A stretch of 64,000 nucleotides of DNA from Singulisphaera sp. (GTDB lineage: Bacteria > Planctomycetota > Planctomycetia > Isosphaerales > Isosphaeraceae): assembly GCA_027451445.1 (NCBI GenBank), contig DAIDJG010000463.1:31462-95461 (forward strand), read 5' to 3'. A program made the position numbers and the translations under genes. Positions 18,078 to 26,130 of the stretch are shown piece after piece. The notes beneath the pieces were generated by a model. It ran no database searches, was not told the DNA's origin, and saw only the letters and a list, made by a program, of their open reading frames with translations. Every line of letters begins with the position of its first letter. The stretch's first letter is position 1.

Positions 18078-19445
18078 TCAGGCGAACAACGACAGGATGG
18101 GGCTGCCGTAGGAAACGGGGATGGGGCGGTCGAGCTGATCGCGCAGCTCTGTGGCGGGGTCGATGCCGAGCGCGTGAAACATCGTCGCCGACAGATCGTC
18201 GGGAGTGCAGGGAGAGTCCTTTGGGTATGCTCCCGAGGCATCCGAGGCGCCGTGGATGTGGCCGCGCTTGAGTCCACCGCCGGCCATCAGCACGGTGTAG
18301 CACTGCGGCCAGTGGTCCCGTCCCGCGTCGCCGTTAATCTTGGGCGACCGACCAAACTCGCCGGTCCACACGACCATCGTCTCGTCGAGCAGACCGCGGG
18401 AGTCGAGGTCTTCCAAGAGCGCGGAGACGGTCTGGTCGGTGATCGGAAGCCGCGATTCTCGCAGGGTGCGGAAGTTGTCTTTATGCGTGTCCCAACCGCT
18501 AATACCCGGCGAGTAATAGACCGTTACGAAACGGACGCCAGCCTCCACAAGGCGCCGCGCGAGCAGTACGCTTTGGCCGTAAGTCGTACGGCCGTAGCGA
18601 TCTCGGAGACGCGGATCTTCGCGGTGGATGTCGAACGCCCGTTGGGTTTCGGTGGCCGTCAAAAGCGAGTACGCGCGTTGCTGGTAAGCGTCCATGCCAC
18701 GAACCGCGGCGATGGTCTCATTCAGCTTGGCGTGCGCTGCGAGTCCGCTCAGGAGGCTGCGCCGATCGCCGGCGCGGCTCATGGGAATCTCGAGCGGCAA
18801 GGAGAGTTCGGTAACCTGAAAAGCCGGATCATTGGGGTTTTTGGTGATGAAGAGCGGGTCATGACGTTTGCCGAGGAACCCCGCGAATTCACCTGGAGTC
18901 CGGAACGGCCCGTCAGCGATCATCGTGGGCAGGGAGACTGCGGAAGGAACCCGGGGATTACCCGGGGCCAGCTTGTCCACAATCGCGCCGTAACAAGGGA
19001 AATCCGTCGCGGTTGCGTTGGCCGTCACGATGTCGATCAGCGGCTTGTGGCCGGTCAGCGAGTAATACGCGGCCGAGTTGTGCGCTCCGGTTGTGTGATT
19101 CACGGAGCGCACCAGGCAGAACTTGTCCGCCTGGCGTGCAAGCCTGGGAAGGAGCTCGCAGACGTCCAGACCGGCCAGTTTCGACGCGATGGGCCGAAAC
19201 TCTCCGCGTATCTTGCTGGGCGCGTTCGGCTTCATGTCGAACGTATCGTGATGACTTGCGCCGCCGAACTGGTGCAAAAAGATGACGGATTTTGCCTTCC
19301 CTCCGCCCGCTCTCTTACCGGATTGGTCCGCGCGCAGCGCTTGCGGCAAAGCCAGTCCAAGGGTGCCTAAAGCGCCGACCTGGATCCAGTTCCGGCGCGT
19401 CACAGCCATTTGGCGAAAGCCGGCACAACCGGTATTCTCACTCAT
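18078..19445 (-). CDS. DUF1501 family protein (Tat-type signal)
   Basis: 455 residues. A twin-arginine-like N-terminus (VTRRNWIQVGALGTLGLALP) suggests folded export. DUF1501 features: SVIFLHQFGGASHHDTFDMK near the start, RDRYGRTTYGQSVLLARRLV, and the C-terminal block VVWTGEFGRSPKINGDAGRDH followed by MAGGGLKRGHIHGASD. This family has an alkaline phosphatase/sulfatase-like fold, is expanded in Planctomycetes and nearly always sits beside DUF1549/DUF1553 genes. Here its partner is divergent (19639-22092, 193 bp apart). The substrate is unknown. Confidence 0.92.
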   Translation of the reverse strand: MSENTGCAGFRQMAVTRRNWIQVGALGTLGLALPQALRADQSGKRAGGGKAKSVIFLHQFGGASHHDTFDMKPNAPSKIRGEFRPIASKLAGLDVCELLPRLARQADKFCLVRSVNHTTGAHNSAAYYSLTGHKPLIDIVTANATATDFPCYGAIVDKLAPGNPRVPSAVSLPTMIADGPFRTPGEFAGFLGKRHDPLFITKNPNDPAFQVTELSLPLEIPMSRAGDRRSLLSGLAAHAKLNETIAAVRGMDAYQQRAYSLLTATETQRAFDIHREDPRLRDRYGRTTYGQSVLLARRLVEAGVRFVTVYYSPGISGWDTHKDNFRTLRESRLPITDQTVSALLEDLDSRGLLDETMVVWTGEFGRSPKINGDAGRDHWPQCYTVLMAGGGLKRGHIHGASDASGAYPKDSPCTPDDLSATMFHALGIDPATELRDQLDRPIPVSYGSPILSLFA

Positions 19446-19638
19446 AGTCGGCCCGGTCTGTTATCTAAGTGGCCTTGGAATGATTGTGATCGCTATCGGT
19501 TTGCACCGGAAGTCGATTAAACTCTTTATAAACAATCCGCGCGGAAATCGCCAGCGGTGATGAATTCAGACTAGTGCATGGCGAGAGTCCGTGTGAGGAT
19601 CGAACGAGATCGGATTAGCAGCAGTGGAGGGATGGCGC
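19446..19638. promoter_or_regulatory. Divergent intergenic region of the DUF1501 / DUF1549-DUF1553 pair
   Basis: The 193 bp must hold both promoters. The segment at 19515-19535 is AT-rich, with TTTATA/TATAAA at 19525-19532, a weak -10 candidate for the plus gene; TTGCAC at 19501-19506 is a poor -35. No operator-like palindrome was seen. The ribosome site GGAGG at 19627-19631 fixes the plus-gene start at 19639. Confidence 0.3.
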
Positions 19639-22092
19639 ATGATTTTTGGCCTGACGCTTCGGACCGCAGTCTTCCTTGCTCTGCTGCCAACCAGTTCGGC
19701 GAACGGCGAATCCGCGTTGGTTCGTCTGGCGATTGAACCAGAGACGACGGTCCTTCGAGGAAGTCGGTCCGCCAGTCAGGTCGTCGTCACCGGACACTAC
19801 GCCGATGGCTCAACGCGCGATTTGACCCACGTGGCGAAATGGGCGAGTGAGCATCCCGATGTCCTGGGTGTCGAGCCCGGTGGCGACCTTCGACCGAGGG
19901 GTGACGGACACGATGAGGTTGTTGCACAGGTTGGCTCCCTGGAGGCGCGGCTTTTGGTCGAGGTCCGCGATACTGCGACGGCGTTTCCCACTCAGTTTGA
20001 GCACGAGGTCCTCCCCGCGCTGACCAAGGCCGGCTGCAACCAGGGGGCGTGTCACGGCACTCCGACGGGCAAAAACGGATTCCGACTCAGCCTGCGCGGT
20101 TATGACCCGTCGCTCGACTATCGAACGCTGGCGCGGGAAGCCGATGCAAGGCGTACGAATCGTCTCGCCCCGGACCAGAGTTTGATCTTGCTCAAGGGCT
20201 CGGGCGCCATCCCTCACCAAGGCGGCCAGCGGTTTACTCCCTCCAGCTTACCCTACCAAATTCTCCGAAGCTGGGTGATCGAGGGTTTGCAACCCGAGCC
20301 GCAAAACAGCCCCGCGCTCGATCGGATCGAGGTTACGCCGACGTCGCGTGTCCTGCGAGCTCCGGCTGCATCGCAACAAATTGTCGTCAGGGCGCACTTT
20401 ACCGACGGTTCCGTCCGCGACGTCACTCGTCTGGCACGGTACGCGGCTTCGGATGAGACGCTCGTCGATGTCGACTCGTTTGGGGTTGCCCGGCGCAAAC
20501 GGAGAGGCGAGGTCACGGTCCTGGTCCATTTCGAAACGCAAGTGGCCACCAGCCGGCTCGTCTTCGTCGACCCCGCCACTGGCTTCGTGTGGGTGGATCC
20601 TCCGACGAACAATTTCATTGACTCGTGTCTTTTTGAGAAGCATAAACTCCTGCAAATCAATCCCTCGGGACTGGCGGATGATGCCATGTTTGCGAGGCGC
20701 GTTTATCTCGACGTGATTGGTATTCCGCCGACTCCCGACGAGTTGCGGGCGTTTCTTGCCGACACTCACGCCGATCGACGAGCCAGGCTGATCGACTCGC
20801 TGCTCGCCCGCCCGGAATACGTCGACTTCTGGACACTGAAGTGGTCGGATCGGCTCGGCTGCAACCAACGCTTCACCGGGCTGAAGGGGGCGTACAGCTA
20901 TCATCGGTGGATTCACGACCAGGTCGCGTCGAATGCGCCCTTCGACCAATTCGTCCGCGCGCTCGTGACGTCGAAAGGCTCCAACTACACCAACCCTCCG
21001 GCGAGCTTCTATCGGCGAATTCGCTCACCGGACGAAGCGGCCGAGAGCGTGAGTCAGCTCTTCCTGGGCGTTCGGCTCCAGTGTGCGAAGTGCCACAATC
21101 ATGTGGCCGAGCGGTGGACGCAGAACGACTACTACGGTTTTGCCGCGTTCTTCAGCCAGGTGCGCTACAAAAAAGGGCCTCAGTACTTTGCGCTCTACGA
21201 CAAGGAGGAGACCGTCTTCATCGACCCGAGTGGCGAGGTCGTACAGCCCCGAACCGGCGAGAAGATGGCCGCGAAGGCACTCTTGAGTCCTGCGGCGCCA
21301 GTGGCAGAAGGCGAGGACCGTCGCGAAGCACTTGCCGACTGGCTCGTGTCGCCGGTCAACCCCTTCTTCGCCAAAGCCGCGGTCAACCGGATTTGGTTCC
21401 ATCTGTTCGGACGAGGGATCGTCGATCCCGTAGACGATATGCGTGAGTCGAACCCTCCGGCATCGGCCGAACTTTTGCAGGCCCTTGCGGACGACTTTGT
21501 GTCCCATAAGTTCGACGTGAAGCATACGATCAAGACGATCTTGAATAGTCGTGTCTACCAACTCTCGTCGGAGCCCAACGCGACCAACGCCGACGATGCC
21601 CGCTACTTCTCTCACGCGACGGTACGACTCCTGTCCGCTGAACAACTGCTCGACGCGGTATCAGGTGTGACGGAAGTCAATGAACGACTCTTTCATCTTC
21701 CTGCCGGTACGCGTGCGGCACAGATTCCTGACGGTGAACTGTCTATGCCGTTTCTGCGCACGTTCGGCCAGCCGCTCAGGTCGGTGGCGTGCGAGTGTGA
21801 ACGCGGTAATGACACTACGCTCGAACAAGCACTCCAACTCGTCGGCGGCCGAACAATCCATGACAAGATCAACGCGCAGGAGAACTGCATTGGTCGGCTG
21901 CTGAAGGCGGGGGCGGATAACTCTCGGGTGATCGAGGAACTTTTTCTCGCCACCTTGGGACGTTATCCAAGTCATGACGAACGCGCCCTGGCACTTGCCC
22001 GATTCAGCGATCCTCAGGTCACCCGGAGGGGGGCTGCCGAGGACCTCCTCTGGTCGCTCTTCAATCATCCCGAGTTTTTGTTTCAACATTGA
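19639..22092 (+). CDS. DUF1549/DUF1553 planctomycete surface protein with BIG2-like domains and heme-type motif
   Basis: 817 residues. The ATG at 19639 has GGAGG 7 bases upstream; a GTG at 19624 is less likely. Signal peptide in the first ~25 residues. Order: Ig-like BIG2 segment (~30-115), a cytochrome-like segment with GCNQGACHGTPTGKNGFRLS, a second BIG2-like segment (~225-315), DUF1549 (~330-520) with QCAKCHNHVAERWTQNDYYG, and DUF1553 (~560-800) with NRIWFHLFGRGIVDPVDDMR and CECERGNDTTLEQALQL. These proteins are a planctomycete hallmark, probably extracytoplasmic and heme- or metal-binding. It pairs divergently with the DUF1501 gene. The biochemical role is not established. Confidence 0.92.
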   Translation: MIFGLTLRTAVFLALLPTSSANGESALVRLAIEPETTVLRGSRSASQVVVTGHYADGSTRDLTHVAKWASEHPDVLGVEPGGDLRPRGDGHDEVVAQVGSLEARLLVEVRDTATAFPTQFEHEVLPALTKAGCNQGACHGTPTGKNGFRLSLRGYDPSLDYRTLAREADARRTNRLAPDQSLILLKGSGAIPHQGGQRFTPSSLPYQILRSWVIEGLQPEPQNSPALDRIEVTPTSRVLRAPAASQQIVVRAHFTDGSVRDVTRLARYAASDETLVDVDSFGVARRKRRGEVTVLVHFETQVATSRLVFVDPATGFVWVDPPTNNFIDSCLFEKHKLLQINPSGLADDAMFARRVYLDVIGIPPTPDELRAFLADTHADRRARLIDSLLARPEYVDFWTLKWSDRLGCNQRFTGLKGAYSYHRWIHDQVASNAPFDQFVRALVTSKGSNYTNPPASFYRRIRSPDEAAESVSQLFLGVRLQCAKCHNHVAERWTQNDYYGFAAFFSQVRYKKGPQYFALYDKEETVFIDPSGEVVQPRTGEKMAAKALLSPAAPVAEGEDRREALADWLVSPVNPFFAKAAVNRIWFHLFGRGIVDPVDDMRESNPPASAELLQALADDFVSHKFDVKHTIKTILNSRVYQLSSEPNATNADDARYFSHATVRLLSAEQLLDAVSGVTEVNERLFHLPAGTRAAQIPDGELSMPFLRTFGQPLRSVACECERGNDTTLEQALQLVGGRTIHDKINAQENCIGRLLKAGADNSRVIEELFLATLGRYPSHDERALALARFSDPQVTRRGAAEDLLWSLFNHPEFLFQH

Positions 22093-22900
22093 TTCATTTT
22101 TATATTAATTGGATTATAATACAAAGGTATATTATTACTTTATTTGATTCTGGATATTTGCAACTTAAATGGTCGACTCGCTGTGTTTTCCTTGCAAAAG
22201 GGGCTTGCAATCTCCGTGTCGCATCCGATATATAGAGTGTTTAATGATAGCCGCCAGTTGGTGGCAGGTTGGCGAATTCTCTGAGGGTGAACTTGTCGAC
22301 CCTTCGGACATTCTTATCGCTGTTCTTGACCGCTGCGGTGCTCCTCAATGGCGCGGGGCAATCGGTTCTCGTTTGTTCCGCGAAGATTCAAAAGGTCAAC
22401 GCAGTAGCGCACGCGCGGCATGGCCATACATCTCTCCGGGTGCCTGGCAGAGTACCTTCCCGGCATGACCCGTTTCGGGCGAGCTTCCGGGAACCCGCTC
22501 TTGGCGAGGAAGATCTGACCCAGCACATCGTTGGTTACGTATCGATGTGGACGCGAAGTGAGGGCGGACGAAGCGCAATGAGAGCGCTTGCGCCGCGTTC
22601 GGCTCACTGTGGTCTCGCGCAGTCCTGCTTGTCTACATTACCCCTGCGTTGTTGATCGTTGCGGTGGGCTGAAGTCGCCGTCAGCTCGTCGAGGCTCAGG
22701 GTTCCTACCGCAGGAATGGGTTCCCAGTCGACGAGCCAGAAAGAACCGTGACTGGTTCTCCGACTCGTTGCGTTCGGGCACAGAGGGGATTGCCGAGGTG
22801 GATCGCGATGCCGAGCGATCTGCGGCTCTACTGTTGGAACCCGAAAAGCCTGGCGTTTGTAAGGATCATTGTTGCGCGACAGTTGGTCGTGCGGTCCGGC
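22093..22900. other. Gene-free region with an AT-rich tract
   Basis: The first ~75 bases (22093-22165) are strikingly AT-rich (TATATTAATTGG, TATTATTACTTTATTTG) in a genome otherwise above 60% GC. This looks like a promoter-like, curved or remnant segment. From 22166 to 22900 no frame has a protein-like composition throughout. A TTG-started frame at 22269-22655 begins with a signal-like hydrophobic run but degenerates into Arg/His-rich noise. Confidence 0.45.
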
Positions 22901-22978
22901 GACCCCGGCCTGTGAAGATGGCCTTGCGTCCCCGGGGGGGAAGGCGTGAGGTTGTTTGCAGGTCGGGATCCTCGGGCC
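22901..22978. repeat. Hairpin repeat, copy 1 of 3
   Basis: First and most diverged copy of a ~79-bp unit. It opens with CCCCGGCCTGTGAA, has a run of G in the middle and ends with TTTGCAGGTCGGGATCCT. CCCGGCCTG and CAGGTCGGG can pair as a 9-bp stem with one G-U pair. Confidence 0.8.
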
Positions 22979-23018
22979 GCACGCTGACGAGGAGAAGAGT
23001 GAGTGATGACGGTCTGGC

Positions 23019-23097
23019 GGTCCCGACCTGTGAAAGCGTCTCGTGTTCCCGGGGGGGAAGGCACGGGGCGGTTTGCAGGTCGGGATCCCCGGGCCGT
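23019..23097. repeat. Hairpin repeat, copy 2 of 3
   Basis: Nearly identical to copy 3. The arms CCCGACCTG (23022-23030) and CAGGTCGGG (23076-23084) are a perfect 9-bp inverted repeat, extendable by GG/CC beyond one bulged base. The core is GTTCCCGGGGGGGAAGGCAC. It is separated from copy 1 by ~40 bp of unrelated sequence. Confidence 0.85.
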
Positions 23098-23139
23098 CCC
23101 GAAGACTCATGAGATTGCTGAGTCGCTTGACGGCTCGGG

Positions 23140-23218
23140 GACCCCGGCCTGTGAAAGCGTCTCGTGTTCCCGGGGGGGAAGGCACGGGGCGGTTTGCAGG
23201 TCGGGATCCCCGGGCCGT
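23140..23218. repeat. Hairpin repeat, copy 3 of 3
   Basis: Matches copy 2 over ~75 bases from GCCTGTGAAAGCGTCTCGTG to GGGATCCCCGGGCCGT. The left arm is CCCGGCCTG instead of CCCGACCTG, so the stem keeps a G-U pair. It starts ~121 bp after copy 2 with an unrelated ~42-bp spacer. It ends 19 bp from the stop of the minus-strand TPR gene, so on that strand all three copies lie in the 3' untranslated region. Confidence 0.85.
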
Positions 23219-23237
23219 CGGTGCATTCGATGAGCGG

Positions 23238-24059
23238 TCACTGATCTTGCTGTGCCTCGAGCGATTGGACGATTTGGCGGAGATCGTCATCATGAGGCTG
23301 GAGCTTCAGTGAGCGCCGCAAGGTCTTGACGACTTCAGCAGGTCGTTTGAGCTGCGCTTGGCACTGCGCTAAGCCGCCCAGTGCACCTATGTGGAAGGGA
23401 TTCAATTCCAGGACGCGTTCGCAATCAGCGGCACTCTCTTCGAATTGCCCTGCCTGGAAATGAGCGATGGCGCGCTGGTTGTAAGCTTCGGCGAATCGCG
23501 GTGCACGCTGCGTGAGCTTTGTGGCGAGTTCGATCGCCTGTTGGTTGCGGTCTTGCTTGATAAGCATATTCACCTGCCGGAGAGTTTCGTTGTTCTCCGG
23601 CGAGTCGGCGCGGAACCAAATCGACCACAGCGCGCCTCGCGCAAGCGCCCGTACCGTGTCGTCGCTATCACGGAGAGCACGCCCGACGGCCGCATTGCTG
23701 GTCTCGAAACCGCCGAGGATTCCCAGAGACAGAACGGCTGCGCGCCGAGCCTGAACGTCTCCGGACTCGAGCAGCCGAGCCAAACTACCTTCGGTGTAGC
23801 GCGAAGAGACCTGACGTCGGAAACGTTCGACGTCTTGATCGCGCACGAATTCTTCGTAGTAGCCCACAAGAACCAGGGCGGACTGGGAGCCTAACGAACC
23901 GGAAGATCCCGCGCGCGGTGAATCGGCGGAGACTGCCTCGCGTGTGAGCGATGCGCAAGCACCCCAAAGCAGACTCAAAGCCAACGCGCCGCGAACAGCC
24001 CGAAATGGCAGCGGTGCGGCAGCCGAAGCCCGTAGCGTTTTGGAAGATGCACAGGTCAT
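23238..24059 (-). CDS. Secreted HEAT/TPR-repeat protein
   Basis: 273 residues from the ATG at 24059, chosen because GGAG lies ~8 bases upstream and a lipoprotein- or signal-like N-terminus follows (VRGALALSLLWGACASLTRE). An in-frame start at 24161 is possible. Residues ~75-145 are HEAT-like (DVQARRAAVLSLGILGGFET). Residues ~155-265 contain about three TPRs (AEAYNQRAIAHFQAGQFEES, ALGGLAQCQAQLKRPAEVVK). Probably a periplasmic adaptor; no partner is visible. Last gene of the long minus-strand run beginning at the SAM riboswitch. Confidence 0.78.
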   Translation of the reverse strand: MTCASSKTLRASAAAPLPFRAVRGALALSLLWGACASLTREAVSADSPRAGSSGSLGSQSALVLVGYYEEFVRDQDVERFRRQVSSRYTEGSLARLLESGDVQARRAAVLSLGILGGFETSNAAVGRALRDSDDTVRALARGALWSIWFRADSPENNETLRQVNMLIKQDRNQQAIELATKLTQRAPRFAEAYNQRAIAHFQAGQFEESAADCERVLELNPFHIGALGGLAQCQAQLKRPAEVVKTLRRSLKLQPHDDDLRQIVQSLEAQQDQ

Positions 24060-24161
24060 GCGCAAAGACTCCAACGCGAGTGAATGATCGAACTTCGCCT
24101 CAGGTCGAAACGGTAACGACGGCTGGCTGCTCAGACTCCATTCCAATGTCAAGTTTAGCAA

Positions 24162-25169
24162 TCAAAGTCCCAGGCTTCCATGAGAATCCCGCCTGTTTCC
24201 CGAACCAGCGGACCCATGAAGGTCCACAGCTTTCAAATCGAGAATCTCGGCTGAGGGCAACTGGACGGAACGGCGCTCGTCGAGCGCGAGCGTCAATCCG
24301 GCGATCAAGTCGTGATCCGCAACCACGCCTTCCCACTCGCGGTCGCGCGTGATCACGTGAACCCGATTCCCGACGTGCTCGCTCAGGCTGCGCCAGCGGG
24401 GGCTGAGCGACTCCGCACCTCGAGCGCGGCCGAGCAGGTACCAGTAATCGAGCCGTTGAATGATCGCTTTTGCAAGCTCCGAACGGTCGAGCTCCCGGTC
24501 CAGCAGCGCTCGCAGCGACGTCGTCGACGCTTGGAGTTCGTCCGGCAAGTCGCTCATCAAGAGGTTGGCATTCAGGCCGATGCCGATGACCGCTCCGGCT
24601 CCGCGTTCCACAAGCACTCCGGCGATCTTGCGCTGATCGACACGGACATCGTTCGGCCACTTGATTTTCGGTTCGCGTCCCGTGCACTCGGCCACAACGT
24701 CTGCGACAGCCACCGCCCCCAACGCCGTGAGCCAACGAACCTCGTCGAGCTCCGCAGGGGGGAAAAGCAGCACCGACATGAGAACACACGCGCGAGGAGG
24801 CGCCGTCCAGACGCGGCCCCGTCGCCCTCGCCCCGCCGTCTGCTCTTCGGCCAGTACCACGAGGCCATCGTTTGCAGGCGACGCCGACGCACCGGCCGCC
24901 AGGTCATTCGTGCTCGAAACGCGGTTCCACACCGCGATTCTGCGCCCCACGCGCTCGGTGTTCAGCTCGTATTCGATTTGATCGGGGCAGAGCCGCCCGG
25001 AGTGGCCCCGGTACGCAACGCCGCGATACGGATGATGCTCGATCGAGAAACCGAACGATTCCAGTTCATCAATGGCGCGCCGCACTCCGTCGATGTCGGA
25101 ACCCAAGTCCACGAGCGGAACGAATTGATCGGGGTTCGCCCGCAGTCGGTGGAGCAGGGGAATGTTCAC
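24162..25169 (-). CDS. birA: Biotin-[acetyl-CoA-carboxylase] ligase (BirA)
   Basis: 335 residues. N-terminal winged-helix-like region (~1-60: ANPDQFVPLVDLGSDIDGVR), then the catalytic biotin ligase domain with VSSTNDLAAG, EEQTAGRGRRGRVWTAPP (biotinyl-AMP loop) and IKWPNDVRVDQRKIAGVLVE, and a C-terminal SH3-like domain from about 265. It activates biotin as biotinyl-AMP and transfers it to BCCP. The HTH suggests it may also act as a biotin-responsive repressor. The start overlaps the nadC stop by 4 bp (ATGA), so the two genes are translationally coupled. Confidence 0.94.
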   Translation of the reverse strand: MNIPLLHRLRANPDQFVPLVDLGSDIDGVRRAIDELESFGFSIEHHPYRGVAYRGHSGRLCPDQIEYELNTERVGRRIAVWNRVSSTNDLAAGASASPANDGLVVLAEEQTAGRGRRGRVWTAPPRACVLMSVLLFPPAELDEVRWLTALGAVAVADVVAECTGREPKIKWPNDVRVDQRKIAGVLVERGAGAVIGIGLNANLLMSDLPDELQASTTSLRALLDRELDRSELAKAIIQRLDYWYLLGRARGAESLSPRWRSLSEHVGNRVHVITRDREWEGVVADHDLIAGLTLALDERRSVQLPSAEILDLKAVDLHGSAGSGNRRDSHGSLGL

Positions 25170-26125
25170 GACGGCAGCGCCTCATCGAAATCAAGCCCGA
25201 TGTCCAGCGCAGGGGCAGAGTGGGTTAACGCACCGACGCTGATTCGGTCGACGCCGGTTTCTGCCAGTGCTCGGACCGTGTTGAGATTGATCCCACCGGA
25301 CGCCTCGAGCAGAACACGAGGCGCCTTCGTGTCGCGTCGGCGCAGTGCCTCTGCGAGATCGGCAGGGCCGAGGTTATCGATGAGGATGATATCGGGCTCA
25401 CCTTCCAGCGCACGATCAAATTGGTCGAGCGAATCGACTTCGATTTCGATGACGGTGCCGGCAGGGGCGCCTCGACGTGCGGATGTCAATGCTCGGGAAA
25501 TCGTTGCGCCGTCGGGAGAAAGGCGATTCGAATCGAGGACCGGGTCATGCGTGTCAGCCGCGAGCCAGGCGAGATGGTTGTCCTTGATCAAGACCGCATC
25601 GTAAAGTCCGAAACGATGATTCTTACCGCCTCCGCACCGCACCGCATATTTTTCGAGGGCTCGCCAACCTGGCGTCGTTTTCCGAGTGTCGAGGATCACC
25701 GCGCGAGTTCCCGCCACCTCAGCGACGAATCGCGCCGTGAGGCTTGCAATCCCACTGAGTCGTTGAATGAAGTTTAGTGCCGTGCGCTCAAACGCAAGTA
25801 GCGCTCGCATCGAACCCTCAACGCGAGCGATTTCCAGACCGGGTTCCAGGCGCGCTCCGTCGTCCAACGTCGGTTTCCAACCGGCTTCGATCTCGAACCG
25901 AGTGGCCAGAAGGGCTAAGACAGGTAAACCCGAAAGCCTTCCTTGCGTGCGGGAGACGAAGCGCGCAGACCCACGCGAGCTTTCCGGAATCGTCAGGTTC
26001 GCCGTAAGGTCCCCGGTCGTGTTCAAGTCCTCGGCCAGAGCCAGCGCGATTAGCGTGAGCGCATTGTCACGCTCCTTTGCCCCAAAGCCGAAATCGACGC
26101 GTTCTCCCATAGAAAGAATTCCCAT
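25166..26125 (-). CDS. nadC: Nicotinate-nucleotide pyrophosphorylase (carboxylating)
   Basis: About 319 residues from the ATG at 26125; ATG 26110 is an alternative. Quinolinate phosphoribosyltransferase signatures: ALAEDLNTTGDLTANLTI, RTALNFIQRLSGIASLTARF, DTRKTTPGWRALEKYAVRCG, GGKNHRFGLYDAVLIKDNH and EASGGINLNTVRALAETGVD. It makes NaMN from quinolinate and PRPP in de novo NAD synthesis. It starts just after the uvrB stop and overlaps birA by 4 bp. nadA and nadB are not in this window. Confidence 0.95.
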   Translation of the reverse strand: MGILSMGERVDFGFGAKERDNALTLIALALAEDLNTTGDLTANLTIPESSRGSARFVSRTQGRLSGLPVLALLATRFEIEAGWKPTLDDGARLEPGLEIARVEGSMRALLAFERTALNFIQRLSGIASLTARFVAEVAGTRAVILDTRKTTPGWRALEKYAVRCGGGKNHRFGLYDAVLIKDNHLAWLAADTHDPVLDSNRLSPDGATISRALTSARRGAPAGTVIEIEVDSLDQFDRALEGEPDIILIDNLGPADLAEALRRRDTKAPRVLLEASGGINLNTVRALAETGVDRISVGALTHSAPALDIGLDFDEALPS

Positions 26126-26130
26126 GAGGC

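Noticed and set aside
22269..22655. 128-aa TTG-started frame with a signal-peptide-like beginning (SLFLTAAVLLNGAGQSVLVC)
   Set aside because: After residue ~45 it turns into Arg/His/Ser-rich noise with no fold-like pattern, and codon use is unlike the neighbours. It may be a decayed gene, but support is too thin to call.
22901..23218. Possible CRISPR array because of direct repeats with unique spacers
   Set aside because: Repeats are ~79 bp, only three copies, with imperfect first copy, and no cas genes in the window. CRISPR repeats are normally 21-48 bp.
23238..24059. Intrinsic terminator after the TPR gene formed by the hairpin repeats
   Set aside because: The hairpins are stable but no run of T follows on the minus strand, so they were recorded as repeats rather than terminators.
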